A stretch of 64,000 nt of DNA, taken from Heterodera schachtii. Lineage: Eukaryota > Nematoda > Chromadorea > Rhabditida > Heteroderidae. The number at the start of each line of letters is the position of its first letter. The stretch's first letter is position 1. The DNA is taken from NCBI GenBank assembly GCA_023374025.1, contig SIJG01000001.1, forward strand, positions 3,185,946 to 3,249,945, in the 5' to 3' direction. Under the pieces are notes generated by a model. The model had not been told where the DNA came from. It ran no database searches and worked only from the letters and a program-made list of their open reading frames with translations. The position numbers were made by a program, and so were the translations under genes. Below are positions 38,261 through 49,293 of the stretch, one piece after another.

Positions 38261-41200
38261 ATGTCTTCACGAAACCAAGCAAATTCTGTCCCTGCATCTC
38301 TTTGGGATAAATGTGTTCGGAATTTGGCCAAAATTAATGTATATGATTATCTGAGTATTGGTGAACGTGAAATCAAAATATTTGAAACGCCAGACGGGAA
38401 ACTTTACAATGAGGAAGTGATTGAGAGGTATTTTCTTTGTTTTTTTTAATATGTAATCCATCCCTTCATAGAAATATGGAATTTTATGATACGAAAAATG
38501 TCCGACGAGATCCAAGTTACCGAACATTTAAAGAACAGATTGAAGCCCTGGAGGCACTTAACGAACGTGCGAAAAAGAACAGAGAAAAGGGAATTCTCAG
38601 CGAAAAACAGAAAAAGGCTGTTGAACAGGAATTGAAAATAGAAAGGGTATGCCGAAATTACCGAAATTTTTGGGAAAATTGTTCAAAAATAATTATGATT
38701 TTTTGATAATTGGTGGCGGCAATGTATCTCAATTTTAGGAGATTAGATCAAGGCTTAAGAAATTGCACGATTTATTCGAAGAGACAATTAAATCGCTTTT
38801 CATTGCGTGTAAAAAGGAGCCGAAGGTATCACCAATATTCTGTCATTTCCGTCAATCTTTAATGTTGTTTCTTTTTAGCTTGCTTACCCCAACATCGCTT
38901 TCTTCTTCGACGTCGTCGTCCCTCTTCTCAAATCTCCGTTCGTGTCAAAAACTGCTGTCCAGGGTTATCTCTCTTATCGCAATGCCTTTTTTGAGATCGC
39001 AGATGACAATCTACGTGAGCTGTTTTTTTGATTTACATTAATTACACTTATTTATTCAGATAAATTAATCGCTCAGGTTTCATTGAGAATTTTGGGTGCA
39101 CATTTTATTCCCGAACAATGGCTCGAAGCGCCGCTCAGTGAGCAGTTGAACCAAACATTTCATTCGCTTTCGTCCGCCTGCTTTTTGTATTCGCCATTAT
39201 CGGATGATGAATTGGAGGACGAAACGGATGAAAAATCAGCAGACGAAGCAAGTGGAATTATTTGATTGGCCAAAAAATGTATTTTCCAGAAAGATGCTTT
39301 GGCCGAGGAATACCCCGTAACGACTGCGAAATTGGCATTTATGGTCCCTTTCCTGGAGCAAATTTTTCTGCATTGTCCAAATGACTTCGATGTTGAGCTG
39401 CGAATTAAAATTTGCAATTTCCTTAAAACTGCCGTCTCTCCCACATTTCTCAAAGTGATCATTCGTCCTTTCCCTTTGCCCCAATTACTTTTCCATTTTA
39501 TTTATTTTTCACTTCAAAGGCAACTGAAACTGCTGAAATGCCCATGCTCAAATTGGCCAATTTTCTCGTCGATTGTCTTTTTGTGGACGCTTCCTTCGAT
39601 TACGTCGACGAACTCTTTTATTCGCTTTCAAATTTCATGAAATTGCTAAATGAAAACGGAACAACTAAGGAGTCTTTCTCTTCTGATGGATTGGTCGAGT
39701 TTTTGCATCATTGCCTCTTCAAAATGAAAAACGCCGATGCCATTAAACGCTTACATATTTTGAAGGTTTTATCATTAAATTTCTGCTTTTTATTTACTAT
39801 TTCAGCTTTTGTCACTGATCAGCACTTTACTTGCAGTGCAATTTAAAAGGAACGTTAATTTGAAGGAGAATTTTCGGCATGGCCTTTTCTTGGCAATTCA
39901 TGACCCAAGCGACGAATGCCTAAAAGTCGCCAAAAACTTATGGGATGAATTCAATTTCGAGACTTCGTTTGGTTTATTCGACAAAATAGTTGCCGATTTG
40001 CACGACGAGTTGGATTTGACTAGGGATGAAGCAGCCAAATCAGTGAAGACTTTGCTTACCAAATACCCAGGAAAATGCGTCGATGCGTTGGATTTAATTG
40101 GAAAGCGATTCACTGAACTGAAAAAAGTATTTTCATTTTGGTAAAAAGATTAATTATTCTTCATCGAAACAGTTCGAACCAGCCGAATTTGACAATGTTG
40201 GACGTTTGATTCGAGCCGAACGTGACCCGTGGGAAGTGCGCTCGGGAATTGCGAACGGTTTGAGACAGTTAGCGCGGTTTTTATATCTGTTGTTTTTTTC
40301 CTAAAACTGAATGTCGAGGGGGTTCTTTTGCTTCCATGTTCATTGGTCACCTCAGTTAGGCTTGGCTTCCCTGGCCGACTGTGTTTGCTCTTCCGCCGAA
40401 GTGGTGCGACTCGTCCGTTTGATTGTCAGCGAAGGATTGGCAGACCGTTCGGAAAAGTGTCGCGACATTATGCGCACAGCGGCAACCATTGCGATAGAAA
40501 AGGCAATTCCGTCGTCTTTGCTTTTCCATTTTCCAATTTAAGCATGGTTCGCATTGCGTCGACGAACTTTTCCCTATTCTCGAAAACGAACTGTCGCAAA
40601 TGGGCGTCGCTGAGAAGAAAAAAGGGCCGTCGGAGGAAATTGAGCGGGTGAAGATGGGACAGCTTATGATTGGCAACATTCAAAGCACCTTTTCAGAATG
40701 ACAATCTCCGACAGGGATTGGTCGTTCTCATCGGCAAATTAGCACAGTTTTTGCAAGGCGATGACTCAAAAGTGCGCAAAATCGTCGCACGACTCATCGA
40801 AACGCTGTCCACCCCTTCTCAGCCGGTGCCACTAAATTGCCAATTGTTGGCCAATTAAGACGTTTAGGTCCAAGAAGCGGTTGCCGCCTGTCTTCCTGCG
40901 CTTATGCCTTCTTTGCGTGCCGATGCCAAAGCGCTGATGGAAAATTTGTTTCTGTTGTTGACCAACGCCGAACAGTACGGCGAACGACGCGGCGCGGCCT
41001 ATGGAATTGCGGCAATTGTCAAAGGGCTCGGCGTTGTCACCATCAAAGAAATGAATGTCAGTGAACGTCTGAAGGAACTTTTGGCCCAAAAGCAAAACGC
41101 CCTCCACCGCGAAGGCGCGTTGCTTTGCATTGAAATGTTTTGCAGGTAAAACCAAACATTGGAAAAGCCAAATTTGGCATTTCGCTTCAGCACCCTTGGC

Positions 41201-44200
41201 AAATTGTTTGAGCCCTATTTGATCCATTTGCTTCCAAATTTGCTGAATATGTTCAATGATACGAACGAAGCCGTCAGAAGGGCCGCCGACGACGCCGCAC
41301 GAGCGATGATGTGACGGACGCACTTTTTGCACCTTTTTGCAATTAGTCAAACATTTAGGCGTTTTCTTTCCGCCTACGGTGTTAAACTTTTGTTGCCTTC
41401 GCTTCTCAAAGGGTTGGACGACGACTCGTGGAGGACAAAGTGTGCCTCAGCTGAACTGTTGGGTAAATGCACCATTTAATTGCACTTTTATTTTTTTTTT
41501 TTTAGGGGCAATGTCAAACTGTGCCCCTCGCCAATTGTCCACCTCTTTGCCTGCCATTGTTCCGAAGCTTTGCGAAACTTTGACCGATACGCATAACAAA
41601 GTACAAAAAGCGAGTGAACGCGCACTCAAACAAATTGCCAAAGTCATACAGGTGGAATCATTTTGATATTTCATTTACATTCATTCATTTGCTTCCTTCC
41701 CCCGTCTCTCTTCAGAATCCAGAATGTCTCGCCATTAGTTCCCACTTAATCCAAGCACTCGTCGACCCTCCGGGCAAAACAACTTCTTGTCTCCAGACAA
41801 TTGTGAACAACAAATTCGTCCATTACGTCGATTCTCCTTCGTTGGCTCTGATGGTCCCTTTTTATTCGATTGTTTTTTCCTCATTTATTTTTCTTTTCAG
41901 ATGCCCATAATTTACCGAGCGTTCGAAGAGCGAAATACGGAGGCTGTGAGTATTTTTCCGAATGATTTCCATTGTTTTTGCATTTGGATAATCAGAGAAG
42001 GATGGCGGCACAAGTCATCTCCAACATTTACCAATTGGTCGACTCCAATGACATGGAGCCCTACCTTGGCCATCTGATGCCCGGCTTAAAGAAGGCTTTG
42101 TTAGACCCCGTGCCCGAAGTCCGAACGGTCGCCGGAAAAGCAATCGGTGCGATTGTCAAATATTCTGCACCGGAAACTTCGGAAAAGATCCAAGTCATTT
42201 TTTGCTGCTCGTTGTCATTTTTAATTCGGCTGTTTTAAGACTGACATTATGCCGTGGCTCAAGGAGAATTTGGTTTCGCCCTCCTCTTCGGTGGACCGGC
42301 AAGGGGCGGCGCAAGGACTTTCCGAAGTCATTTCGGCACTTGGCGACCAGTTTCTGTCTGACAATTTGCCCGGCGTTATCCGCATTACCGAGTCACCCAC
42401 GACTCAGCCACACATTCGCGATGGGTACATCCAATTGTACATTTACTTGCCCATGGCATTCGGAGATCGGTCAGTCCAATTTCAACTTCTCCTAAATTAA
42501 CTTTTCAATACTTTTTCAGTTTCATCCCATTCCTTTCCAAGATCATTCCTTCAATTCTGAAGGTGATTCATCCACTGCAGCACAATATTTAAATGTTTTC
42601 CTGTCTTTTGCCAGGCATTGGCTGATGAAACGGAATACGTCCGCGAGTCGGCGTTAATTGCGGGCAAACGTTTGATCACCGCCTCTTCCACGCACGCTCG
42701 AAAGTTGCTGATCCCACAGCTTCAATCCGCGCTGATCCACGAGAACTGGCGGATTCGGCAAGCATCGGTCAAATTGCTCGGCGATTTTCTGTTCTTTGTG
42801 TCAGGTTCTTTTGATAATGGAAATTTAATTCGTAAATTTGGTTTTCAGGGGTTAGTGGTAAAATGACCTCAGAAACGACGGGAGAGGACGACACAATGGG
42901 CTCCGAGGCCGTGAACAAGGCCATTGTGCGGAGCATTGGACAACGCTCTCGGGACGAACTTATGGCGGGGATTTACCTCGCCCGGTACGATGTTGTTCTG
43001 GCTGTTCGCCAAGCTGCTTCCCATGTGTGGAAGGTCAGAGCCAACATTTTTTTCACTTTATCATTTTTGTTATATAAAACGGCAAAATTGTCAGAAAACC
43101 CTAATCATTCTCTCATTTTATTGGGGAGCAGCTCGTCCCCCCCCCCAGCTCGTTTCCCCCCCCCCCCCCCCCGCCCCCCCCAGCTCGTCCCCCCCTCGCA
43201 TCGTTCCCCCCATACATTAAATGGGTGCACTACGTTTCCCCCCCGCCGTTTCCCCCCCGCCGTTTCCCCCCAAACGAGCTGCTCCCACATTAAATAGTAG
43301 GGGGGGTCGACTCAACTTCATACGAACGAAGTCCAGGGGGAGTCGAGGGGGGGTCGGAGACCAAAATTTACTAAGTCCTCTTCAGACCCGTAACAATTTC
43401 GCGAAGAGCTTTTTTTTTTTTTTTGCTCTTCGGGCCAAAAAATTTTTGGTTTTTCAAATTCGTTTTTTTTTTTGCGGCGCGCTTTTTCCAAAAACTTGGA
43501 GAACCGGGGGGGGGGGGGGGGGTCCGGCGGTGCCGATAGGCGCCGCGCCGGAAAAATTTTTGAAAATTGGAGTACAATTTGTTAAAAAAAAACGAAGTCC
43601 TATTTGATAACAAAAAAAACCAAATATTACTCAATTTCGTAAAATTCTTTTTGCCTTTACGAAGTCGCCTCTCTCTTTTCCCTTCGTCTCCGACCTTTCC
43701 CCACATTTTTTCACATTTTTGTCCCAACCAATACGAAGTCCCCCCTCTTTCGGCCCCTCATACGAACGAAGTCAGGGGGGGTCGACCCCCCCCCCCCCCC
43801 CCTATTTAATGTATGGTTCCCCCCCCCCCCCCCCCCCGAGAAATTAAAAAAAAAATTTGCTAAAAGAAATTTTTCGAGAAAAAAATCTTAGAAAGTTTTT
43901 CATAAAAAACTTTTAGAAAAAAAAATTTCGAGAAATTCTCAGCGATTTTTTGAAAAATCTTGGTAATTCGCCATAAAAATTTCTCAAAAAATTTTTTCTT
44001 AGAATTTTCTTATCAAAAACTTTTTAACAATAAGATTTTTTTCTTGAAAAATTTCTGTTAGCAAATTTTTTTTTTTTAAATTTCTCGGGGGGGGGGAACC
44101 GAGCTGGGGGGCAACTGATACGGGCGGGAAACGGCGGGGGGGGGGGGGGGGGGAATGAAGTGCACCCATTTTATTGTATATTTTAAATGCATTAAAACCG

Positions 44201-46378
44201 AAATTACCATTCATTACACTTCTTCCATTATTCTGTTGATTTTCTCTCCATTTTTCAATTTATTTCACTTTTCCATTAAACAGGTAATTGTTGCCAATAC
44301 ACCGCGCACTCTTCGTGACATGATGAAGCCAATGTTTGAGCTGATGCTTCACTGTCTGTCAAGTGCAGTCGTCGATCGTCAGCAAGTGCGTGTCCAATTT
44401 TCTTTTTGTAAATGCTTTTCATTCATTCATTCGCACTTTTTGTTAGATGGCCGTCCGATGTTTGTCCGAACTTGTCAAGAAAATGGGCGAGCGAATTCTG
44501 GAAATTGTTTTGCCTTTGCTGGAAGACCGGCTGAAACAAGGCGGTGTTAACGACCGGCGTGGCGTGGCACTCGCACTGAACGAAATCATCGGAAATGTCC
44601 ACCGGTGATAATGACTGAATTCGAAATTGGCCATTTTTATTTTTCCCTTCGTTCGTTAATGCGTTCGTTTCAGGGAAATCGTGGAGAACCACGCCTCCTC
44701 CTTCATCGGCTCCATTCGCGTTTGTCTGTCCGACTCCGACAGTTCCGTCCGCGACGCGGCAGGACAAGCGTTTGCCGCTTATCACTCTGCTGTACATAAT
44801 TTATTTTCAAATCAAACAAATGCATTTGTATGGCTGTTTCACAATTGTCAAATCACTTCAGACCAGCTATCTAGCGGTCGAGCAAATTGTGGCCCCAATG
44901 CTGGATACTTACAACAAAACTGGCGAGCCGTTTATACTGGACGGACTTTGCTCTGTGATGGCCGGGCCTAATGGGCGTCAGCTGTTCCAAAGTCTGTTGC
45001 CCAAATTGGCACGGCCGCCTGTCAATTCGGCGGCACTTTGTCGGTTGGCTCTGAGCACCGACGCTATGAAGAGAAATTTGAACAAAGTCATGGAGGCAAT
45101 GCTTAACGGGGGCATCAACACTTCAGTTGATGAGGTCGCTTTTGCAATATTTCTCGTTTCTTTACGCTCTTTCAGCACATCCAAAATTGCATTCCGGTGC
45201 TTCTCACTTTGGACGACGAGGACGACACGCGGGCGATGTTTTCTTTGCTGTTGAAGTTCGCATCGAAGAAGGAAAGTGCGGAGATGGCGTCGCTGTTGCT
45301 CAAGACGTACATTGACGAGTGTGACGGGGTGAGTGAGCAATTCCAACGAACAGTGCCCCCATTGGAAAAGCTTTGTTCCATTTCCTTCTCATTGTCAGAT
45401 GGAATATTCCGAGTCTCAACTGGACACGCTTTTCTGTGGTTTGGTCGGCCTTTACAACTCGGACAACCCCAACGTCCTGCAAAATGCCATCGAATCTCTT
45501 GTCGCTTTGGTCAAACAAATCGACCCATCCTCTTACATCCAATTGTCCTTGCTGCTGAAGAGGGCAATCAAAGGATTGGCGAGTGACACGCGCGAATTGT
45601 CGTCGGACGGCTGTTCCCGCGGGTTGTGCGTTTCCACCGGGTGGCAGCCGTTTTTGGCCATTCTGAGAGAGGCTCTTCTGATGGGTGGGGTCGAAATCAA
45701 AGAAGTAAGCGATGCTTAGTTAAAGCGCTAATTGGAGAACGATAATTTATCTGCCCATTTGCTGGCAGGTCGCCGCTAATTGCCTCTCGCAACTCATCCC
45801 TCTGAGCAGTGAGGCGGGACTCAGACCCCACGTTGTGAACATGGCGGGTCCACTGTGAGTCCCTTGCTTTTTCTTCTACTTCGCCTTGGGACAATGATAA
45901 AATGCATAAATCCTGGCCTAAAATACCCTAATTGCCCTTTCTCTCCCAGTCATATGTCTGTAGTACTCCGTTTTCTTCACAGAATCAGAATTTTGGGTGA
46001 ACGCCACCCGGTCCCCGTGAAGGTCGCTGCTGTCAACGCGTTGCTGCGATTGCTGGAGAATGTGCGCCTTTTGCCACTTTCGCTTTAGAGTGTCATTCCT
46101 TTTAGGTCCCTCTCCTCCTCAAAGCGTTTCTCCCCCAAATGCAAAGTGTCCTTCTCAAAATTCTACAAGACCCGTCTTCTCAAAATCTGCGGCAGTTGGC
46201 CTCCCAAGCAGTTGTCCATCTGATCGATTTGCACCCGAAACCTGAAACTATTTTGAAAGAGTTAAACAAATTGCGTGAGGCTGAGAAGTCGCCAGAAGGA
46301 TTGGATTTGCATACCGACAAACTGATCAACGAACTGATCACCAAAATCGACCTGAAAAATGGAAACACTTCAAAATAA
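38261..46378 (+). CDS. gcn-1: GCN1 translational regulator, C-terminal two thirds
   Basis: About thirty exons with mostly 40-60 bp introns. Opens with [41 protein letters not shown], the region of GCN1 just before its central HEAT array. Then HEAT repeats with strong family matches: [135 protein letters not shown]1 binds stalled ribosomes and, with GCN20, activates the eIF2alpha kinase GCN2. The roughly 750 N-terminal residues of the family are not upstream: an H2A gene begins 390 bp away. The frame is open back to the acceptor at 38233, so 38261 may not be the true start. One intron (43033-44283) is 1.25 kb and holds repeats. Confidence 0.9.
43213..44180. mobile_element. nested repeats in the large GCN1 intron
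   Basis: Outer arms: TTAAATGGGTGCACTACG at 43218 against GAAGTGCACCCATTTTATTG at 44156, each followed inward by poly-C/G and CCGCCGTTTCCC. An inner foldback lies at about 43815-44100 (GGTTCCCC...CGAGAAATT and complement). The G-run plus hairpin motif occurs at 43507-43575. Direct repeats of TACGAACGAAGTC at 43322 and 43762. Many C or G runs above 12. Confidence 0.65.
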
Positions 46379-46999
46379 CATTGAATGAAAATGTTCTGCC
46401 AATGACGCGAATTATATTGTTTTTCTGTTGATTTTTATTTTTGAATTTTATTTTGTTGTTTAAATGGCTGTTTCGTTATGCCTTCACACATTTGGATGTC
46501 CGTCTGAAGTGATGTCTCCAGTTAATGAGAATGGGTTTTTATTATTCCCTCCCCCCACTTTTTTCCTTAACCAGTTCAACAAATGAATGACCGTCGTCCG
46601 ACAAATTTCTTCCATAAAATGTACGGCTTTGATTTGTGTTTGTTTAGGTTGACACTTTATCATTCTCGCGGAGAATGGAATTGACAAGTGAAAGGGAAAT
46701 GCAAAATTTATGAGTATCGGAGACGCATAAAAAAGAGCGACGGAATGATAAAAAAATGGAATAATGATAAATTAGTGAGGGTATGGAATGGGTGGACCCG
46801 GGGGCGAGGAAGGGCATTCCGTCGAAGACAATCGCCGCCCGGGGGACTGACTGACCGATCGCGGAAGGGGCGATGATCGCTTCAACGCATTCCCACGTTG
46901 GCTGTTCGAAAATTGCCTCAAACATTAATTTGGCTACAAATATATTTAATTTCATTTTTCAGCAATGGATTTGTTTTCGCATTCCCCAGGGCTAACCCA
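46379..46999. other. intergenic, GCN1 to MLT-10-like gene
   Basis: GCN1 3' flank, AT-rich, then a GC-rich part near 46800-46870. No supported gene. Confidence 0.4.
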
Positions 47000-47074
47000 A
47001 TGGATTTTAAATTGGCGCCTTTTTTGCATTTTGTTTCCTGCTTTTTCGCGGTGTCTTCATTGCAGAAATTGGTG
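47000..47074 (+). CDS. possible signal-peptide exon of the MLT-10-like gene
   Basis: ATG 47000 encodes MDFKLAPFLHFVSCFFAVSS, a plausible signal peptide. A GT lies exactly at 47075, inside the target duplication of the large nested element that follows. The next candidate exon (after TTAG near 49265) would need another phase, so the join is unproven. Confidence 0.35.
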
Positions 47075-47127
47075 GTTTATAGTAGAGACCGAGATTTCCA
47101 AAAGTGCCGGACCGGGTAATACTGCCG

Positions 47128-48060
47128 GGTAAATATGAATCTGAGCTCCCAAACTCAAAAACACCCAAAACTACTTTTATAGGTTTTCTTATGCGCTGAA
47201 AACGATAAAACAATTAAAATTTTTGACGCGCTTCAACTTTAAACCAGTTTTTGAACCGGTTTAAAACTCGAAAAATTGAGGAAAAAGGAGGCCTCCTGAC
47301 CTTTTAAAAGGGTCAAACCCATGCAAATTTGGTATCATTCGACAGCTCTTGACGAGTTAAATTTAAAAACCCTAGAATAAAGCCAAACTGACGCCATCCG
47401 AGCACTTGGAAAACTGTCCCAGTGAAAAGTGACACTTCAGCACAAAAGAATAAAGGATGAATAAAAATAATTTGACAAGCTAACTTTCGCAAAAGGGAGC
47501 ATGCGAAGACGGAGCAAGTAGTGGGGCGAGACGGAGGGCGGAGGAAGACGTCTGACGAGCGCCACAGGCGGTTGACTGCGGGGGCCCGAAGGGCCCCCGC
47601 CAATCAGTCAACCGCCTGCGGATCACGCGCGGACTTCTTCCGTAGCCCGTAGTCTCGCCCCACCTACTGGCCGCCGTAGTCGAGTGTGCGGCGGTTTTTT
47701 AGCGCAATAAGCAAAAAACAAATTTTTTTAAATTTGTAGTTGCGCCAAATTCATTGATTTTGAACCGGTTCAAAAACATATCATTGTCAGATGGCGTCCG
47801 TTTAACTTCATTCCCTGAATTTTAGACTAAGCTCGTCAAGAGCTGTCGAATGATACCAAATTTGCATGGGTTTGACCCTTTTAAAAGGTCAGGAGGCCTC
47901 CTTTTTCCTCAATTTTTCAAGTTTTAAATCAGTTCAAAAGCTGGTTTAAAGTTGAAGCGCGTCAGAATTTTTGATTGTTTTATCGTTTTCAGCGCATAAG
48001 AAAACCTATAAAAGTGGTTTTGGGTGTTTTTGAGTTTGGGAGCTCAGATTCATATTTTCC
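47128..48060. mobile_element. foldback element C carrying the shared core
   Basis: 933 bp; ends GGTAAATATGAATCTGAGC and GGAAAATATGAATCTGAGC (right end read inward), flanked by TACTGCCG at 47120-47127 and 48061-48068, that is inserted into the left end of the middle element. Long arms with CGGTTTAAAACTCG and GGTATCATTCGACAGCTCTT. Confidence 0.9.
47486..47709. repeat. shared hairpin core, copy 3
   Basis: Same GC-rich hairpin as at 12816 and 14686, by eye without a difference, inside element C. Confidence 0.9.
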
Positions 48061-49293
48061 TACTGCCGATGGTTGCCCCCCTTTTTTGGAAATTTTTTTT
48101 TGTTTTCAAAAGCCATGAAAATATGCTTCCAAGGGTTTTCAGGGTCGCTGATCACGAATATGTCATTTATTTCGGTTTATTTCGAACCCCCGACCTGAAT
48201 TCGAACAATAGTTAGAAAATTCAAATTTTTTGAACTTCGTATTTTTCATTCAAAACAGGCTATATACGGGGAATCAATCTGGAACTCATTAATACTTCAA
48301 TAAAAAATTATTTAAACCACTTTGGATCAAAAATCTGAAATTCGAAAAATTTGAATTTTCGAACTATTGTTCGAATTTAGGTCCGGGGTTCGAAATTGGT
48401 CGGAATAGATGCCGGATTCGTGATCAGCGACCTCGAAAACCCTAAGAAACATGTTTTCATGGCTTTTGAAAACAAAAAAAATTTTCTTCAAAAAAGGGGG
48501 GCAACCATCGGCAGTATTACCCCGGACCGGACCGGTCTGATATTTTCAGAAGCAACCGGTTTCCGGGCCCGGCCTCTCAAAAACCGGTCAAACCGGAAAA
48601 CCGGTGAAACCGGATTTTCAAATTGCCGGGCCCGGAACCGGTTTCCGGTTTGGTAAAAATTTAAATTCTCACATGTATTTCAACCCCAAAATCAACAAAA
48701 ATCGTGCCAAATGTTAATTTCGACTCTATTTAACTTCAGGCGTCAAAATGACCTCTTCAATTATAAATTTTAAAATTTTCAAAAAAAAATTTGTATTTTT
48801 TTAAAGAATTAAATTTTTTGAAAATTTTTTTGCGATAATTCATCACAAATTGAAAAATCGTTAAAAAAATTTTCTTATATTTCGAAATTTTTTTATGATT
48901 TTTTAAATTTCTGTTTGAAATCTTAAAAAAAATTTCGAGGGAAATGACAGAGGAGATAAATGAAGTGGTGCCTATCAGATAGCAACACCGGGAGTTTAAT
49001 TTGGATGCCTCAAGAAAAAGTTATGGTGCACTAAAGTTTCAAAAAATTTTATGGTTGTGTGAAATAAAAAATTCAACCGAAAAATTCAAAAAAAAACCCG
49101 GCCTCTGAAAAACCGGTCAAACCGGAAAACCGGTCAAGCCGGAATTTTCCTTAAAATCGCCGGGCCGGTTTCCGGGCCCGGTAAAAACCGGTACCGGGCC
49201 CGGTCCGGCTCGGTCTCTAGTTTATAGTGATTTTTAGTTGGATTTGGCATCTTTCCCTTTTTCTTAGAGGCTTCTCCGAGTGATGGCCATCAA

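Larger units (their letters stand above)
47115..48521. mobile_element. GGTA-type MITE, middle of the nest
   Basis: Ends GGTAATACTGCC and complement, flanked by CCGGACCG at 47107-47114 and 48522-48529. Shares inner arms (GAATTCGAAC, CATGAAAATATG, GGGTCGCTGATCACGAAT) with the elements at 11524 and 17290. Confidence 0.88.
47083..49219. mobile_element. hAT-like element, outermost of a triple nest
   Basis: Ends TAGAGACCGAG and CTCGGTCTCTA, flanked by GTTTATAG at 47075-47082 and 49220-49227. After the inner insertion (48522 onward) it is rich in ACCGG direct repeats (48530-48655 and 49095-49210). No transposase. Related by its ends to the elements at 17370 and 63234. Confidence 0.88.

Noticed and set aside
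46644..46955. 103-aa minus-strand open frame
   Set aside because: No recognisable domain, no coherent start and no splice partners; lies in the gap between two plus-strand genes.
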